DNA of 64,000 nt from Chamaelirium japonicum (taxonomy: Eukaryota > Streptophyta > Magnoliopsida > Liliales > Melanthiaceae). A program made the position numbers and the translations under genes. The stretch spans positions 26,410,385 through 26,474,384 of the forward strand of contig OX393557.1 of the NCBI GenBank assembly GCA_947650365.1, written 5' to 3'. Under the pieces are notes generated by a model. It was not told where the DNA came from. It made no database searches and was given only the letters and a program-made list of their open reading frames with translations. This document shows positions 1 to 13,281 of the stretch, one piece after another (the stretch's first letter is position 1; every line of letters starts with the position of its first letter).

Positions 1-2423
1 TTAACATTGTGGGTTGCGACTAATTTCACAACACATATTTTAAGCTTTCCAACTAACAAGAAGGCTTTCTAATAAAGATTAACCAGAGACAAGATAAGTG
101 CATGCTTCTGAGTGTTATGTTCTTTTACCTCATACTTCTCTTGCGGACAATTATTCTTCATGCATTCGTGATCGAGTAAATGCACTTAATTTACCAGCCG
201 AGCTATCCAGAGATGTTTGAGCGTGCCCAGACTATGACGAAGTCTATTGAGTACGTGCTACAAATTCATCAGCAAGAAAGGGAGCATGAAGAAAGTCAAT
301 ATATGAATGTTCAGATGCGAGCTTTCATCAGACGCTTCGAGGCTCATGGTGACTGGTGAGTCACCACCTCCAGTACTGTCATCAATGGAGAATGCACCGC
401 CAGTCAAGCTTCTGCCTTCTGAGGAACGACCAGAGGAGTCATTCCCACTTCCTGATCTTATACTGTAGGCAGTCTCACAGTGGAGCCCCTATTTGTTGAC
501 GTACTTTCAATAGAGTCTCCTCCACTTAGTCAAGCCACCGGTGGATCTTCCACCGCTACCAGCACCTTCATTAGAGTTTCTACCAGCGCCAATACCATCG
601 GTGTCTCCTCCGTTGGTAAAGCCATCGGTGGATCTTTCACCGCTTACAGCACCTCCCGTGGAGTTTCTATTAGTGCCAATCTCTGTTACCAAAAACTACG
701 ATCTTTTAAACAAGTCTCGATTAAAAACACGACTTTTTCAGTAATCGTTCACGACGCGAGTCCTTCCCGATTTTTCGAAAAAGTCACGGTTTTAAGAAAA
801 AATCACGATTTTCACGTTTTAATCCCGATTGATGCATTTTAATCCCGTCAAGTATTGCTCAAAAACACTATTGTAACATCTATATATAAATATGTTCTAA
901 AATTCTACCGTTTGTTTCCCGACTCTTTTCTCACCTTTCTGACTTTTTTTCCAATTTTTCCAACTTCTCCCCTAGCTGATTGTTTCCTGACTTCCGACTT
1001 GGTAACTATGGTGCCAATACCATCAATGTACACCTGCATCTAATTGAGCATACACCTGTAGGCTGCAACAATATCTTCAGTCGCACTTCTAGTGGAGCTC
1101 TCGCCTACAGCAGAGTTTTTATTCACGGTTGACTCCAGCGTTTTAGTCCTTCAACGTATTGACTTCATCGGCCTAGAACGACTTCCAGCGGCTCCACTAC
1201 TTCTCCGACAGTACTTGGATATGAGCGCTTCTAAGCTACCACATTAACCTGACATGACTATCTTCTTCAGCCTGTGCCTGCACCTCCACTATGGTCCTAG
1301 TACGACTCCAGTAGACAGTTCTGTGAGACCCGGAAGATGATTAGGTGATAATGCGACACCCACTACCTGGTCTACACCACCAGCTCTTGAGTATGATTCG
1401 TTACTTTACTAATGATCCCGATGATTTCGTCGGTTACAGCTAGCTACATGAGAACTCAAGCCGAGTCGACAGTAGAAGAAGCGAATGATAGAGAGTAGGA
1501 TCTGGCATGCACGTTTTTTCAAGACAGATCAAACATTGATCGAATCATGTAGCCCAAGCCCCATCCAAACGAGATCACCAAGATCAAACAGGACCAGTAT
1601 CTACTTAGTATGCAAGTTTTGGTTATTTAAAATATATTTTTGCCTTATTTTTTGGCTTAATTATGTATATGTCAAAACCCATGTTATAAGGGCTTTCCAG
1701 TTGGTTTAGGAATCTAAGTCCAAGTTTTAAGTGTAGTAGGAGTCCAAGTCCTAAGTATTAGGAGCCCCAGTCCAAAGTTAACCAGCAGTCCAAGTCAGAA
1801 TTGTATTAGGATTCAAAGTCCTAAACATGTTAGTAGTAGTCTTTGACTTTTGCAAGTTTATTTTAAGGACCTATGTTTATTTAATTAAATTAGAGTGGGA
1901 TGATTGGATTTCTGTTTCTTGTTTGCTAGATTTGTTTTTTAAATATAAATATCTGCATCATTAGCCGAACTTTGGCATCACCATCCTATCACGAGAATGC
2001 TGCCCTGTGTTTCACATATATGGAAAGCTTTCTACTCTTAACACACACAAAAAGAGGTGTGAAATTAGTTTTTTTTTAACAACTCAAATTACTATCTTGG
2101 ATATTACTTGAATCTGGATTCTGGCCATCGACGAATACTATGAACTCCCTCAACAAGCATTTCTTCAATTTCTAAAGTTCCAAAATTCAACAAAGGATCT
2201 GAAGACGATTCTACCTCGTAAATGAATGAACAAATAAGATTATGCAGATAGTTAGCATGGCTCCTAAAGAACAACGTAAATGATACACTTCATAAATTTG
2301 AGAAAATAACATACATATATAAGTAACTAGCATGCATACAACATGAATTTTCGATGATCCTATCAATGTACCATTGACACGGTCAAAATCAATGTTAATA
2401 CACCAAAGAAAGTAATCTGATGG
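1..2423 (+). repeat. Module A, copy 1: decayed retroelement-like block
   Basis: This block recurs at 21,427-23,879 and 30,790-32,664 in the same orientation. Near its left end a plus-strand frame of 48 codons (213-359, starting MFERAQTMTKS) is rich in Glu, Gln and Arg and looks gag-like. Frames at 480-842 are rich in Pro and Ser. From about 1,640 to 1,950 the sequence resembles an LTR, with repeated AAGTCC motifs and an AT-rich TTTAAATATAAAT stretch. In copy 2 the 48-codon frame is cut by an early stop. No integrase or reverse transcriptase is visible, so the retroelement origin is an inference. It begins at base 1, so it probably continues to the left. Confidence 0.55.
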
Positions 2424-3250
2424 GCTGCTTCTGCTATGACAGGGGAAGCCAACTTCAACAAATAATTGTTTCACATGCAAGAGAAGGGAATCGGCTAATT
2501 AGGAGGAAACTGAACTGAACCCCCCTTGTGGCAATTTTCTAATGAATTAATTAACATGTATTAGGTGGTTTCTGCAAAACATGCAATGTACTCATTTCAA
2601 TTTGTAGCCCCGAAAGTAGAACGACTCGATCAATTAATAAGCTTACATGATCATATTCCCACTGGGATGTTAGCAGAAGAAAGACAACGATGCTCTCAGA
2701 TTCAGCCTCTAGTCTTCAGTCCTAATGTCGTACCACGATCATAGACCTTCATGATTGAAGCATATCCAATCCATAAAGAATTCACGTATATAAAAACTGA
2801 ATTTGTTAATGATCTTTTATGCATCAAGTTGAATTCTTTTAAGAGAAATTTGAAGTGGCCTCCCCCTAGGTTTAGCAAAAATGTAGTGACAGTCCCCTCA
2901 CTTTTTAAATATTGCACTTTTTTTTCTTTTTTGAGAATCCCTTTTTGCATGGGGGGAGGGAGGTTTGACCCCAACCATTTTATTAAAGCTCAGAAAAAAA
3001 AAAGTTACAAGCAATGGCTTAAAGCAGACATCACAACCAAAAAGAAAAAAAAAACCAACAACAAAGGCTTAACATGACCAGCCCAAAAGTCCCTAAGGTA
3101 GTAAAAAAAAAACCCTAAGTTTTGAAACGTAGGAGCTCTATATCTTTCAAATCACGGATATGAGTGAGAACGGACTTAGTATTGTTCAACTCATTCGAAA
3201 GAAAGAAGCCGAGAGTCGATTATATCTCCGAGATGGTGTTGTTCTCCAAC
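2424..3250. other. Spacer present only in copy 1, no gene recognised
   Basis: Modules 2 and 3 jump directly from the equivalent of 2,423 to 3,413, leaving only a shared GGG at the joint, so they lost this stretch or copy 1 gained it. It holds A- and T-rich runs. At about 2,970-3,001 the words GACCCCAACC and TTATTAAAGCTC are followed by ten A, which could be the 3' end of an old retroposon. No long coding frame is convincing. Confidence 0.4.
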
Positions 3251-3471
3251 ATATTAAGTGGAAGGGTGCTCCTGCTCAAATGCATCTTCATCAAGCGTAA
3301 ACAGTTGGCCCCTAAGATTTCGAAGAATTGTATCTGATTTTTCAAATGTTTGAATCAATTGTCGTGCACTTCTCCAAGTTAGCTTTAGAAATTGCCTCGG
3401 AACTTGGGGTTGGGATACCGGATGGTCCCCATAATCTTCTTCTTTGATCTTTAAAGCTGAGTCATCATTAC

Positions 3472-4262
3472 AGGCAGGGATACACTGATACCACGAAACA
3501 GGTGCCGTACCCATATCAGATACTCCCGATACTCCGATAAGGCCTGATACGGCGGGATGCGTATCCGATACGGCAAAGAAGTATCGGGGTTTAAAAAAAC
3601 AAAAAAAAAAGATCTAATACGTCGGGGATACTGAGGCCGATACGCCGGGAATACGAGACCGATACGTCGAGGATATGGGGCTGATACACCGGCGATACAG
3701 GACTGATACGTCGGTGATACGAGACCGATACGCCGGGATATGTATGGATGGTAATGTAGTCCAAAATCAAAAAATCCGATTAACCCGACCGAAACTCGAC
3801 AAAAATTTCGGATATAAGTCTAAATTCTATACGTGACTATTTGCTTAATGATATCATTTATATATTTTGTTTTCTGGATGATACATGTGACATTAACTTT
3901 GTATTTTGTAAGGGATGGTGAATTGTAGCATTTTGTAATGAACAATAAATATGACACTTGCGTAATGTTGTTAGCATTACTTTTTGTAATGGATGAATGT
4001 GACACTTGCTTTATATTTTTTGGTTGTATTGGGTGTAAATCATGTAATGAATGATGAGTATGGTCATATTTAATTTTCAAACTTTTCACTATTCATATTC
4101 TAGCACAAAATATTATATCTAATTATTAATATTATATATATATATATATATATTACAAACGTATCCCTGCCGTACCGCGGATCCTAGTTTTTCAAAACTC
4201 CACGTATCGCCGTATCCGTAACCTCGTATTTGTATCCCCGTATCCGTATCGGTGCTTCCTAG
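3472..4262. mobile_element. Non-autonomous element rich in GATACGG words, 5-bp target duplication
   Basis: The 791-bp segment is flanked by ATTAC at 3,467-3,471 and 4,263-4,267. The paralogous copies at about 23,930 and 32,720 have a single ATTAC and no insert, so they serve as empty sites. Both ends are full of GATACNG / CNGTATC words in opposite orientation; the right end reads inward as AGGAAGCACCGATACGG. The middle is AT-rich with a short (AT)n at about 4,133-4,151. There is no coding frame. Superfamily is uncertain: the ends resemble the GACACGG element at 41,099, but the target duplication here is 5 bp rather than 9. Confidence 0.65.
3618..3745 (+). repeat. 22-bp tandem repeat, about 5.5 copies
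   Basis: Successive units start with GATACGTCGG, GATACGCCGG, GATACGTCGA, GATACACCGG, GATACGTCGG and GATACGCCGG at 22- to 23-bp spacing, inside the left subterminal part of the 3,472-4,262 element. Subterminal repeats of this kind commonly serve as transposase-binding sites, but that role is not shown here. Confidence 0.75.
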
Positions 4263-4263
4263 A

Positions 4264-6095
4264 TTACACGTAATGTCTATGCGACACACGATCTCATCGG
4301 CCTCATCAATAAGTCGCTAGGCTACCTCATTATTTAGTTTGTTAGCAATCACCCCTAGTTCATCAGAAGAATCAAGACCTACATCTGCTAGGCAACCCCA
4401 CATCAACATTAACAAAAGCTGCAAGAGCTTAAAATCGAGACCACTAGATCGGGCCCTCTGGAAATCGGCACATATAAGGTTTGAGGGTTACCATTAGATG
4501 AGACCTCTTAGGGTCACCTAGCAGAGGGCTTTGGCATCCACTTGCACTGATTGAAAAGACAATTAATCATCCATTATATCAAATTCATGTTGCTCTTTTC
4601 AAATTCATTTTCGAAATTTTTTGAACCTGTTTTTCAAATTTTTAAAGGGTAAATAGTTGTTTTAGATTTAGTTGATGACATAATGCAAAACTGTTTATTG
4701 TGGGGAGGGTTTTGCCAATAAAATGTAACCTCAAGGAATGAGGTAAGTCAATATTGCAATAGTGAGGGGGTGTAACTGCATCTCCCCGAAACCTCAAGGA
4801 GGTCACAACAATTTTCGCTTCTTTTGGTGATATGAAAATGGCATGTCTTTTCGTCATTCTACTATGGACACGTATACTAGATGAAAATTTTCGCACACGC
4901 TACAAACTGGTTAGAGGAATTCATGATTCTCGAAACCATTGTGAAGATTTCTTCGTGAAATTTTATAAGCACATATAATTCATCTTTATTGCATCTATCC
5001 TACTCAAGGATCAAGTTGTCGTTGAGTTTGCTCTGTGCAATATTTATATTTTGTTGAATCAACATATTATGCAATTCACAAATCATTTGAGCTTACTTGT
5101 CATTGCAATATATTCGGATTTTAAATATTAAATCTATAGACATTGTTTATTGATATTCTATGAATTGGGCCAAACCTCAATTAATAAATTCCTCTTTTGG
5201 TAGTTTTCGTCTAATCTAAACTGAATTGAAGGGGATAAAATGTAGTTTATTAACTATATGGGGATTAAGTGATTTTGAGCCAAAGCTGGGGGGGGGGGGG
5301 GGGGGGGTTAGAGGGTAATTATCCATCAGATGAAAATCAAAGAAGGCATGTAACTATGTCCGCCAAGGGATTACCAGTAGAGAAGGCAAGAAGCATATAT
5401 TGATCATACTCGTTAGGTCGTTAAATAACATTCTACCGAGCCGGAGCCTTTCGCCAAACTACTGCAGATACAAAAGAAAAGAAGCTTCTTGATAAAGATA
5501 TAGTAAATGATAAAAGACCAATATCAATACAAAAAAGAATCAAAACTTGCACAGTACCAATTTATTTGAATGATAGGCATTTATAAGTTCATGCACTCGA
5601 CAGATAGTTAAGCCATATCTGTTGGATAGCTAGGGCCATCCAGATTCATCATCAAGATCAGGCCATAATGCTAAGTTGTGAATGAGAGAATCCGGTTTTG
5701 ATGGATCATGATCCAGATCCAACTGCTAATGAACAATTACGTCATGCACCAATTACATTTTATGTATTGAAGAAAATATATACTAATGAGTCGTGACAAG
5801 CCAAACATACGAGAAGAGGTTCATGATAAGTGCCAAATCAATCTCCTCATTAATATCTTTAAAATAGACAAGAACTCAATGTGAGAGTATGACTTTGCTT
5901 TTAAAACTAAATTCTAACTGCTTTTGAACAGTTATCATGTCTACATCGATGCCGCATATAACATGCAATAAATGACCGACGGAATCAATAATTGTCATGT
6001 CTAAGAACTACTTCTACTGAATAATTCTCTAGGTCAATTGCAGAGATAACAACTCAAAAGACTAAGTAGTCGAGTTTGATTAAATAAGTGGTTGG
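4264..6095. repeat. Module R, copy 1
   Basis: This module also occurs at 10,120-12,000, 23,880-25,450, 32,665-34,610 and 35,717-37,189, and in part at 54,995-55,840 and 62,560-64,000. It is the decayed body and introns of a minus-strand multi-exon gene. Its most coding-like piece here begins behind a splice-acceptor-like CTGCAG near 5,460 and reads as GERLRLGRM-like sequence. A poly-G run sits at 5,288-5,307. Homology to the other full copies stops at 6,095 (GGTTGGCAATA); from there this copy enters block D1-specific sequence instead of the (AT)n tract and F-box gene. Confidence 0.7.
5288..5307 (+). repeat. Poly-G tract (20 G)
   Basis: A homopolymer lies at one fixed site of module R. It is 24 G at 24,559-24,582, 6+20 G at 33,788-33,814, 20 G at 36,305-36,324 and 26 G at 55,022-55,047. 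The copies at 11,175 and 63,614 have only five G. Lengths of such runs in assemblies are error-prone. Confidence 0.9.
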
Positions 6096-7745
6096 CAATA
6101 AGACGTAGGTCCGACACTATCTTTCACTACAATAGGTAAACCCCTAGAGGTCCTCAAGTGCGCATTGAAAAACTCAATCAGCACAGACCAAGGTTCTAAC
6201 ACAAGTCTAGGTGTGACTACCACCTACAAGATTCTACCAAGAGGAATCTGGAAGTCAAACTTACTAGTCACTAGACAACACACTCAATTCTTTTTATGAA
6301 TTTTTCATATCAACTCACATTTTGAGTTGTCCAAGTCTTGACCAACTAATCAATAAAGCACTCTTAGTTACGCCTAACCTTTAAATCAACTCCTTTTTAG
6401 CTCAAAAATTCCACAAGATGTAGAACTATATACACATCTAGAAAATCATGGTCCGTGAAAGAAAAGTTTAAATGAATAAAAAATTTTCTATATAAACTAT
6501 TTTTTTTCAGACCTAGTAAAAAAACGTTTGACATTTCAGCATAATTTTTGCACGATTTCAAACTTTTATAACTTTCTTGTTTTAAATACGTTTTCAAAAT
6601 CGTTTGAAATATTATTTTAACAATTACCTAATCTTTATTTTAAAATTTTAATTATCCATAAAAAAAATCAAAAAACATTTAAAAAATATAGATCACAACC
6701 AAACAAAACAAGACTGCACAAAAACACACGAGACTCAAGACTTAAATATATACAAAACATGTTATGTGAAGCTCTACACCCCTATATAGGGTACAAATAT
6801 TATCTGAGTGTTCCAAATTGTGTATTTATACTTGGTTTACGACTATCTAGGATTTCACTGAAAAATTCTATTAAAATTCAATATTTTCACCATTTCTATA
6901 AAACCGCAATATTTCAACACTGTCAAAATATTTTCATAAAATATTTCCATATCCAGAGTATCGAAATATTGGTCTAAATGGAAAATTTAAACCTTGAATC
7001 CGGCCAACATGTTGATGAAGCCGGTTCCATTGGCTAAGTTCAAGCATTGCCTGAGCTTGGCCAAGATGGTTTAAGAAGTTTCGCACCTTCAGGGTACTGG
7101 CACCGTCAGGGTGCTTTTGGCGTGTCTTCGGGATGTGCTTTGGGACGCCGAAGAGTTATCATTTAGGCACCGTCAGAGCGCAGGTGGAGACGACAATCGG
7201 ATTTTGATTTGTGATGTCTCATCAAGGTAAAGATTGGTGAAGATAGCTCGACACAAACCCTCTACCTCTCTGGTTCAGTGTTCACACGACTAACAGACCA
7301 GGTCGTGCACACTAATCATTGTCGATCATACCGGTATTTTTAGCCGAGTCAATTATAGTTATAGGGTTAAATACCGGTATAGTCCTCAAGGATTGTGACT
7401 GCGTAACTAGGGTCTAATTCTAAGGATTAAAGCAATTAGGGGAATAGAGTTGAATGATGATTGCAAATTAATTAAAACTAATATTAAGTAATTAAATTAA
7501 AAAGAGAGAGATCAAGTTGGAAGAGTCTAGGGCGGAGAATCCACCACTAGCCATGCACTAGTCTCTTTATGCCAATTAGGGTTTGTTAATTTCAATAGAG
7601 CATTTCGGTCTATCATGATTGGGAATCGCAATGAGATCGAAACTGTGTTAATCATCTTCGACGCCATGAGTTATCTTCGGTCAGCACGATCTAGTGGGAG
7701 CCTATGCACGTGACAAGGACCAGACGAAACTGGCCTGCACGTAAG
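6096..7745. other. AT-rich spacer in D1, no gene recognised
   Basis: Short frames exist on both strands but none exceeds about 70 codons or looks conserved beyond the DNA-level duplicate at 55,841-57,480. The stretch ends in a G run at about 7,746-7,757, shorter in copy 2. I see no RNA gene or transposon terminus in it. Confidence 0.6.
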
Positions 7746-7756
7746 GGGGGGGGGGG

Positions 7757-7970
7757 TGTTGGAGTTTAGTCTCACATTGGCTAGCGAGCAGTGTTATCTT
7801 CATATACCCCTTGTGGACCTCCCCTTACAACCTAGGTTTTGGTGTGTGGGGGTATTTAACAGTTTGTATGTTCAATTAATATTTTGCTCAATAAAGCACA
7901 TCTTTTCCTTTGCTTCACACAGCCTATGTTACTTCCTCACGAGAACAATACCATGGTTCAACCTATCTAC
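7757..7970 (+). mobile_element. LTR-like fragment starting TGTTGGAG
   Basis: The segment begins TGTTGGAGTTTAGTCTCACA and continues with CATTGGCTAG, a start style common in plant Copia and TRIM LTRs. A TATTTAAC box-like motif and an AATAAA-type signal (CAATAAAG at about 7,890) follow. No matching CA-ended terminus, second LTR or primer-binding site was found, so it is called a fragment. The copy in D1-2 starts at about 57,496. Confidence 0.35.
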
Positions 7971-9640
7971 GTTAAATCAATATATACTTGACATCTCTCA
8001 GAGAGAACATAGCCTCGGGCCTGGAATGTCGGCCTTATTCTATCAAAGTCATAACCTTGTGCCTCTAGTTGAGAATGAAACCAGCAAGCTTTTATCGTTT
8101 ATGAAGAGCTAGTATTTATAATTAGTTGTCCACTATGAAGTCCGATATAAATTACCTCAAGCATTAGCTAATAGGCTCAAGGCACTAGTTCTTATTATTA
8201 TCTCATGTTTTCTAAGGATCAACTTTTTCAGGTGCCAGAGATGCTCATTTCTTGATGTCTAGCCCAAAAGAACTCAAACTCATCGCCATCATATCTGATA
8301 TGGGCTCAAGGCACTAGTTCTTACTATCATCTCTCATGTTTTCTGAGGATCAACTTTTCCAGGTGCAGGAGATGCTCATTTCTTGATGTCTAGCCCAAAA
8401 GAACAAAAACTCATCGCCATCATATCTAATATGAGCCCATCCAAAAATTTGTCCTTATCAAACTTATGCTTAGCTCTAAACATGTATAAATGAAAACAAT
8501 AATTAAGATATGTCTATCAAAAAAATAATTAAGATATGAAATAAATCCTTCGAAATAATAAAGAAAAACCACAAGCAAAATAGCTAGAACCAAGTCAAGC
8601 ATAATCTATTTTGTACTACTTTTTTTATGGAAATATATTTTGTACTACAGATAAATTAGAATCATGTCTCTATGCTCAACACCACTAGCACATCTTGATC
8701 CTTATCAGTAGTACATCTTGATCCACTGGTAGGTTCACTATTACATAAAGTCTCCTTATATCCTTATCCGTCGTTGATATATATAGTTAGATCATTATGG
8801 TGCACCAAAATGGAAAGTTAGCATAAGGCTTAAAAGTAAGATGTTGGATAGCAAATCTCATAAGATTGGACAAGGAAGTTAAACTGCTAAGTCGAAAAAG
8901 GCACAATCCAAAATACCATGAAAAAAGTGTGAGTAAATTTGCAAATAAGGTTTACCTTTATACAGTATAAATTTGCTAAAAACGCCAACGGTTTGGAAAA
9001 AATGTGTTGTGATTTAATAGCAAATATATTCCAACTAAATAATGATTGTAGCTTTTTGAAGCTATTAGAAAATGGCGGCTTAGATAAATTTATGATCTAA
9101 TTTGCACTTTTTCAAGAATTTAAGAAATTTTTGTGACATTGCTAGATTCCTATTTCTTAGGCTTGTGATTGTATTGCAGCTACTAAGTTCTTTGGATGTG
9201 TTGTTTTCTACAAGGCTCAAGCTAGAATTCAAGAAAAGTATTTGTGTATTTCATTTATGAAAAGTTTGTAAAATAATTTAATGGTAGGAAAGCATACCGA
9301 ATATCTGCGGGATTAAGATGGTTCAGGAAAAAACAAAAATCTAGTGCCTGATCGATCGTATTTCTCTGCTTATCCTTCAAATCGGCATGTTCAATGGAAA
9401 AGCTTTTTTTTTCCCCAACACATTATAAATGTCAATGTCAAATTTCGTAAATATTGACAAAGAAGGTGAGGATATTATTGCAAACCCTACAAATTATAAA
9501 ACATTATAAATTCCAAAGAAGAATCCAAGAACCTAAAACAAGGTATAACATAGATTTGAAAGAAAAACAAACACAAGGTCGCAAATTATAATAACAATAA
9601 AATTCGGAAGGAAAAAAAAAGATTTCAAGAACCAAAGGTA
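7969..9640. repeat. Module D4, copy 1 (gene-flank-like repeat)
   Basis: This stretch matches 20,011-21,140 at lower identity and 57,710-62,080 at high identity, the latter interrupted by the hAT-like element. It includes an internal partial duplication: GCAGGAGATGCTCATTTC-type text occurs at about 8,230 and 8,360. A short plus-strand frame, EQKLIAIISNMSPSK at about 8,400, is retained in D1-2 and partly in the older copy, hinting at a coding origin. I do not recognise the protein. The last 300 bases are A-rich. Confidence 0.55.
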
Positions 9641-9707
9641 TCCCATATGAATGGGGATACATGAAATGACTGAAGGAAAAATCAGAAAACCAAGAACTGA
9701 TAGAACA

Positions 9708-10104
9708 CTAAAACTTACTTGCCTCGGCGAAATTTCTTCTCAGCCTGTACGTCAGATTGGCATCAACAGAAGCGAAAGCGATTTGGTCGTAGTAGAGCTG
9801 CTCGGCTTCCCAAGAGCTTCCCTTGATTATCTTCTCCTTGGGGGCGTGAAGCCACAACATCTCATGTGCAGTCTCCCTTAGATCCTTGTCGGCGAGATCC
9901 GTCCTGCCTTTCACTGCCGCCGCTGCCCAAAGATCCACTGCGTTATGAACCGGAAATTCCGGCAAAGAAATCTAGGAGCTCAATGTTTGGCACGGAGAAT
10001 AAGAAACTATTGTCCATCAAGAAATTGGCGAACTCGGCCGAAGGGGTTTAAGTGCCGAAGATCTGATATATGATCGCTCGGTGTCTGACGCAGATAGTGA
10101 CTAG
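9708..10104 (-). pseudogene. Werner-like 3'-5' exonuclease (WEX) remnant
   Basis: Reading the minus strand from 10,104, the translation LVTICVRHRAIIYQIFGT reaches a stop, then continues as TPSAEFANFL and NSFLFSVPNIELLDFF. After a one-base frame change near 9,960 it goes on as VHNAVDLWAAAAV and ends YDQIAFASVDANLTYRL-AEASKF at 9,708. Order and spacing match the better copy at 52,617-53,273. The family is the plant Werner-syndrome-like exonuclease group (DnaQ/RNase H fold), which trims nucleic acid 3' ends. The N-terminal third with the first catalytic motif is missing. With a stop and a frameshift this is a pseudogene. It is shared with 62,142-62,540, so the damage predates the D1 duplication. 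Confidence 0.7.
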
Positions 10105-10119
10105 TGGCCATGTTGCGCT

Positions 10120-12152
<2,033 letters not shown>

Positions 12153-12155
12153 TCA

Positions 12156-12267
12156 TTATTCTAAAGCATTTTTTAGCTTTTGTAATCCAACTAAACTTTC
12201 GACATAAAGAAAAGGCTTAAATCTGCTTTTGTAGCCAATGATGATTTCTTCTTCTTTGTTGGTTCCG
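12156..12267 (-). pseudogene. F-box gene remnant 1 (last 37 codons only)
   Basis: The minus-strand frame reads GYKSRFKPFLYVESLVGLQK and LKNALE before a TAA at 12,156. This is the C-terminus of the F-box proteins at 25.5, 34.7 and 37.3 kb. Homology ends abruptly after GGTTCCG at 12,267. The rest of the gene, including the F-box, is absent, so it cannot encode a functional product. It marks the end of the left array unit. Confidence 0.8.
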
Positions 12268-12604
12268 TACTGCATAAAGCTTAACTTTGACATCCAATCA
12301 CGGTGGCGGACGACTCCTCTATGGCTCGAGGATGATTTGTATGTCGCTCTTCATCACTTTCTTTCTTCTTCGTCAGCTGTTTTGCATGTCGCTCTTCAAC
12401 GCTTTCTTTCCTCTTCATCAGTTGTTGATGGAGTTCTTCACGACAGACAGTCGGTGCCCCCTGATAGGGCTCATGTTTATGGCGAAGGGAAACAATGTGT
12501 CGTACTGATTAGCGGGCGCAGCATGTGTCGGTCGTATGTGTAGAGAGAGAATAACAGTGATAATGAATGTTTATAGAGAGAGAATCTTATAAAGAGAATG
12601 CCAT
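12268..12604. other. Spacer sharing a patch with the palindrome flanks
   Basis: At about 12,280-12,330 the sequence around GACATCCAATCACGGTGG and CTCTATGGCTCGAGG also occurs at 53,550-53,600 and, inverted, at 54,310-54,350. In both places it lies next to an ACCCGAC-rich element. A plus-strand frame of about 100 codons (12,238-12,543) has no recognised domain. GA-rich short repeats lie at 12,541-12,590. Confidence 0.4.
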
Positions 12605-13118
12605 GGGCAATCCTTGACCCGACCCGCCAACCCGATCCAAACCCGACCCGAAGTTAGTGGGTTTTAGTTTGGCTTTAACGGGTTCGGGTCATAAACGGGT
12701 CGACCCGTTTATTAATGGGTTGGGTTCAGGTTTGTACTTATAACCCGATTGACCCGACTTGACCTGTTTACCAAATGGATCGTGCCAACCAAACCCGACC
12801 CGACCTAACCCAACCCAACCTAACCCAACCCAATCCGATCAAACCCGGCCCAATTCGACCTGTCTTGATCCAACCCAACAGGTTTGCATGGGTTCTGTTG
12901 ACCCAACCCAAGCCAACCCAACATGACATGACCCGACCTATTTAGTAAACGGGTTAAACAGATCGGGTCTGATCTGATCAACCCGTTTATTAGGCGGGTC
13001 AGGTTTGGGTTTAAGTTTTTGACCCGTTTATTAAACGGGTCAGGTTTGGATTGGGTGTTTTGCCCTTATACCTATATCTTAACCCAACCCGAACCCGACC
13101 CATTGCCACCCCCTAGTG
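12605..13118. mobile_element. ACCCGACC-rich MITE with hAT-like right terminus
   Basis: The segment is saturated with ACCCGACC / GGGTCGGGT words in both orientations. Its right end reads, on the minus strand, TAGGGGGTGGCAATGGGTCG, resembling the TAGGGATGGCAA terminus of the hAT-like element at 58,128. The left end has only a degraded GGGCAA. No coding frame. An 11-bp direct repeat GAGAATGCCAT lies at 12,594-12,604 and 13,178-13,188, but the right copy is 60 bp outside the terminus. Confidence 0.45.
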
Positions 13119-13281
13119 GAAAGAATGTTTTAAAAAGACCGATGGTAAAGACAAGAGAGGATGCCAAGTTTTAGTGGGAGAATGCCATACAAAAAGAATC
13201 TTCAAGAGATTGTCTTCTCTTTTTTTTTTGGTACATTCAGAAGGGTGGATCATTACATCATGATCCTAAGGTCCTCAGACA

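Larger units (their letters stand above)
3254..4400 (-). pseudogene. Unrecognised gene remnant, C-terminal exon, split by a transposon
   Basis: On the minus strand a frame reads from about 4,400 (GLDSSDELGVIANKLNNEVA) through an in-frame TAG to RLIDEADEIVCRIDITC. It is interrupted by the insertion at 3,472-4,262, then resumes as NDDSALKIKEEDYGDH and runs through FLKLTWRSARQLIQTFEKSD to a stop at 3,254. The uninterrupted joint can be read in copy 2 at about 23,935. I do not recognise the family. The TAG between NEVA and RLID (about 4,317) is shared by the copies at 10.16, 23.98, 32.77 and 62.61 kb. The gene was therefore probably dead before the duplications, unless that TAG marks a splice border. 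Confidence 0.5.

Noticed and set aside
7756-8112. 118-codon plus-strand frame conserved in D1 copy 2
   Set aside because: It begins inside the LTR-like fragment and crosses into module D4; conservation is explained by the recent DNA duplication, and the older copy at 20 kb has stops.
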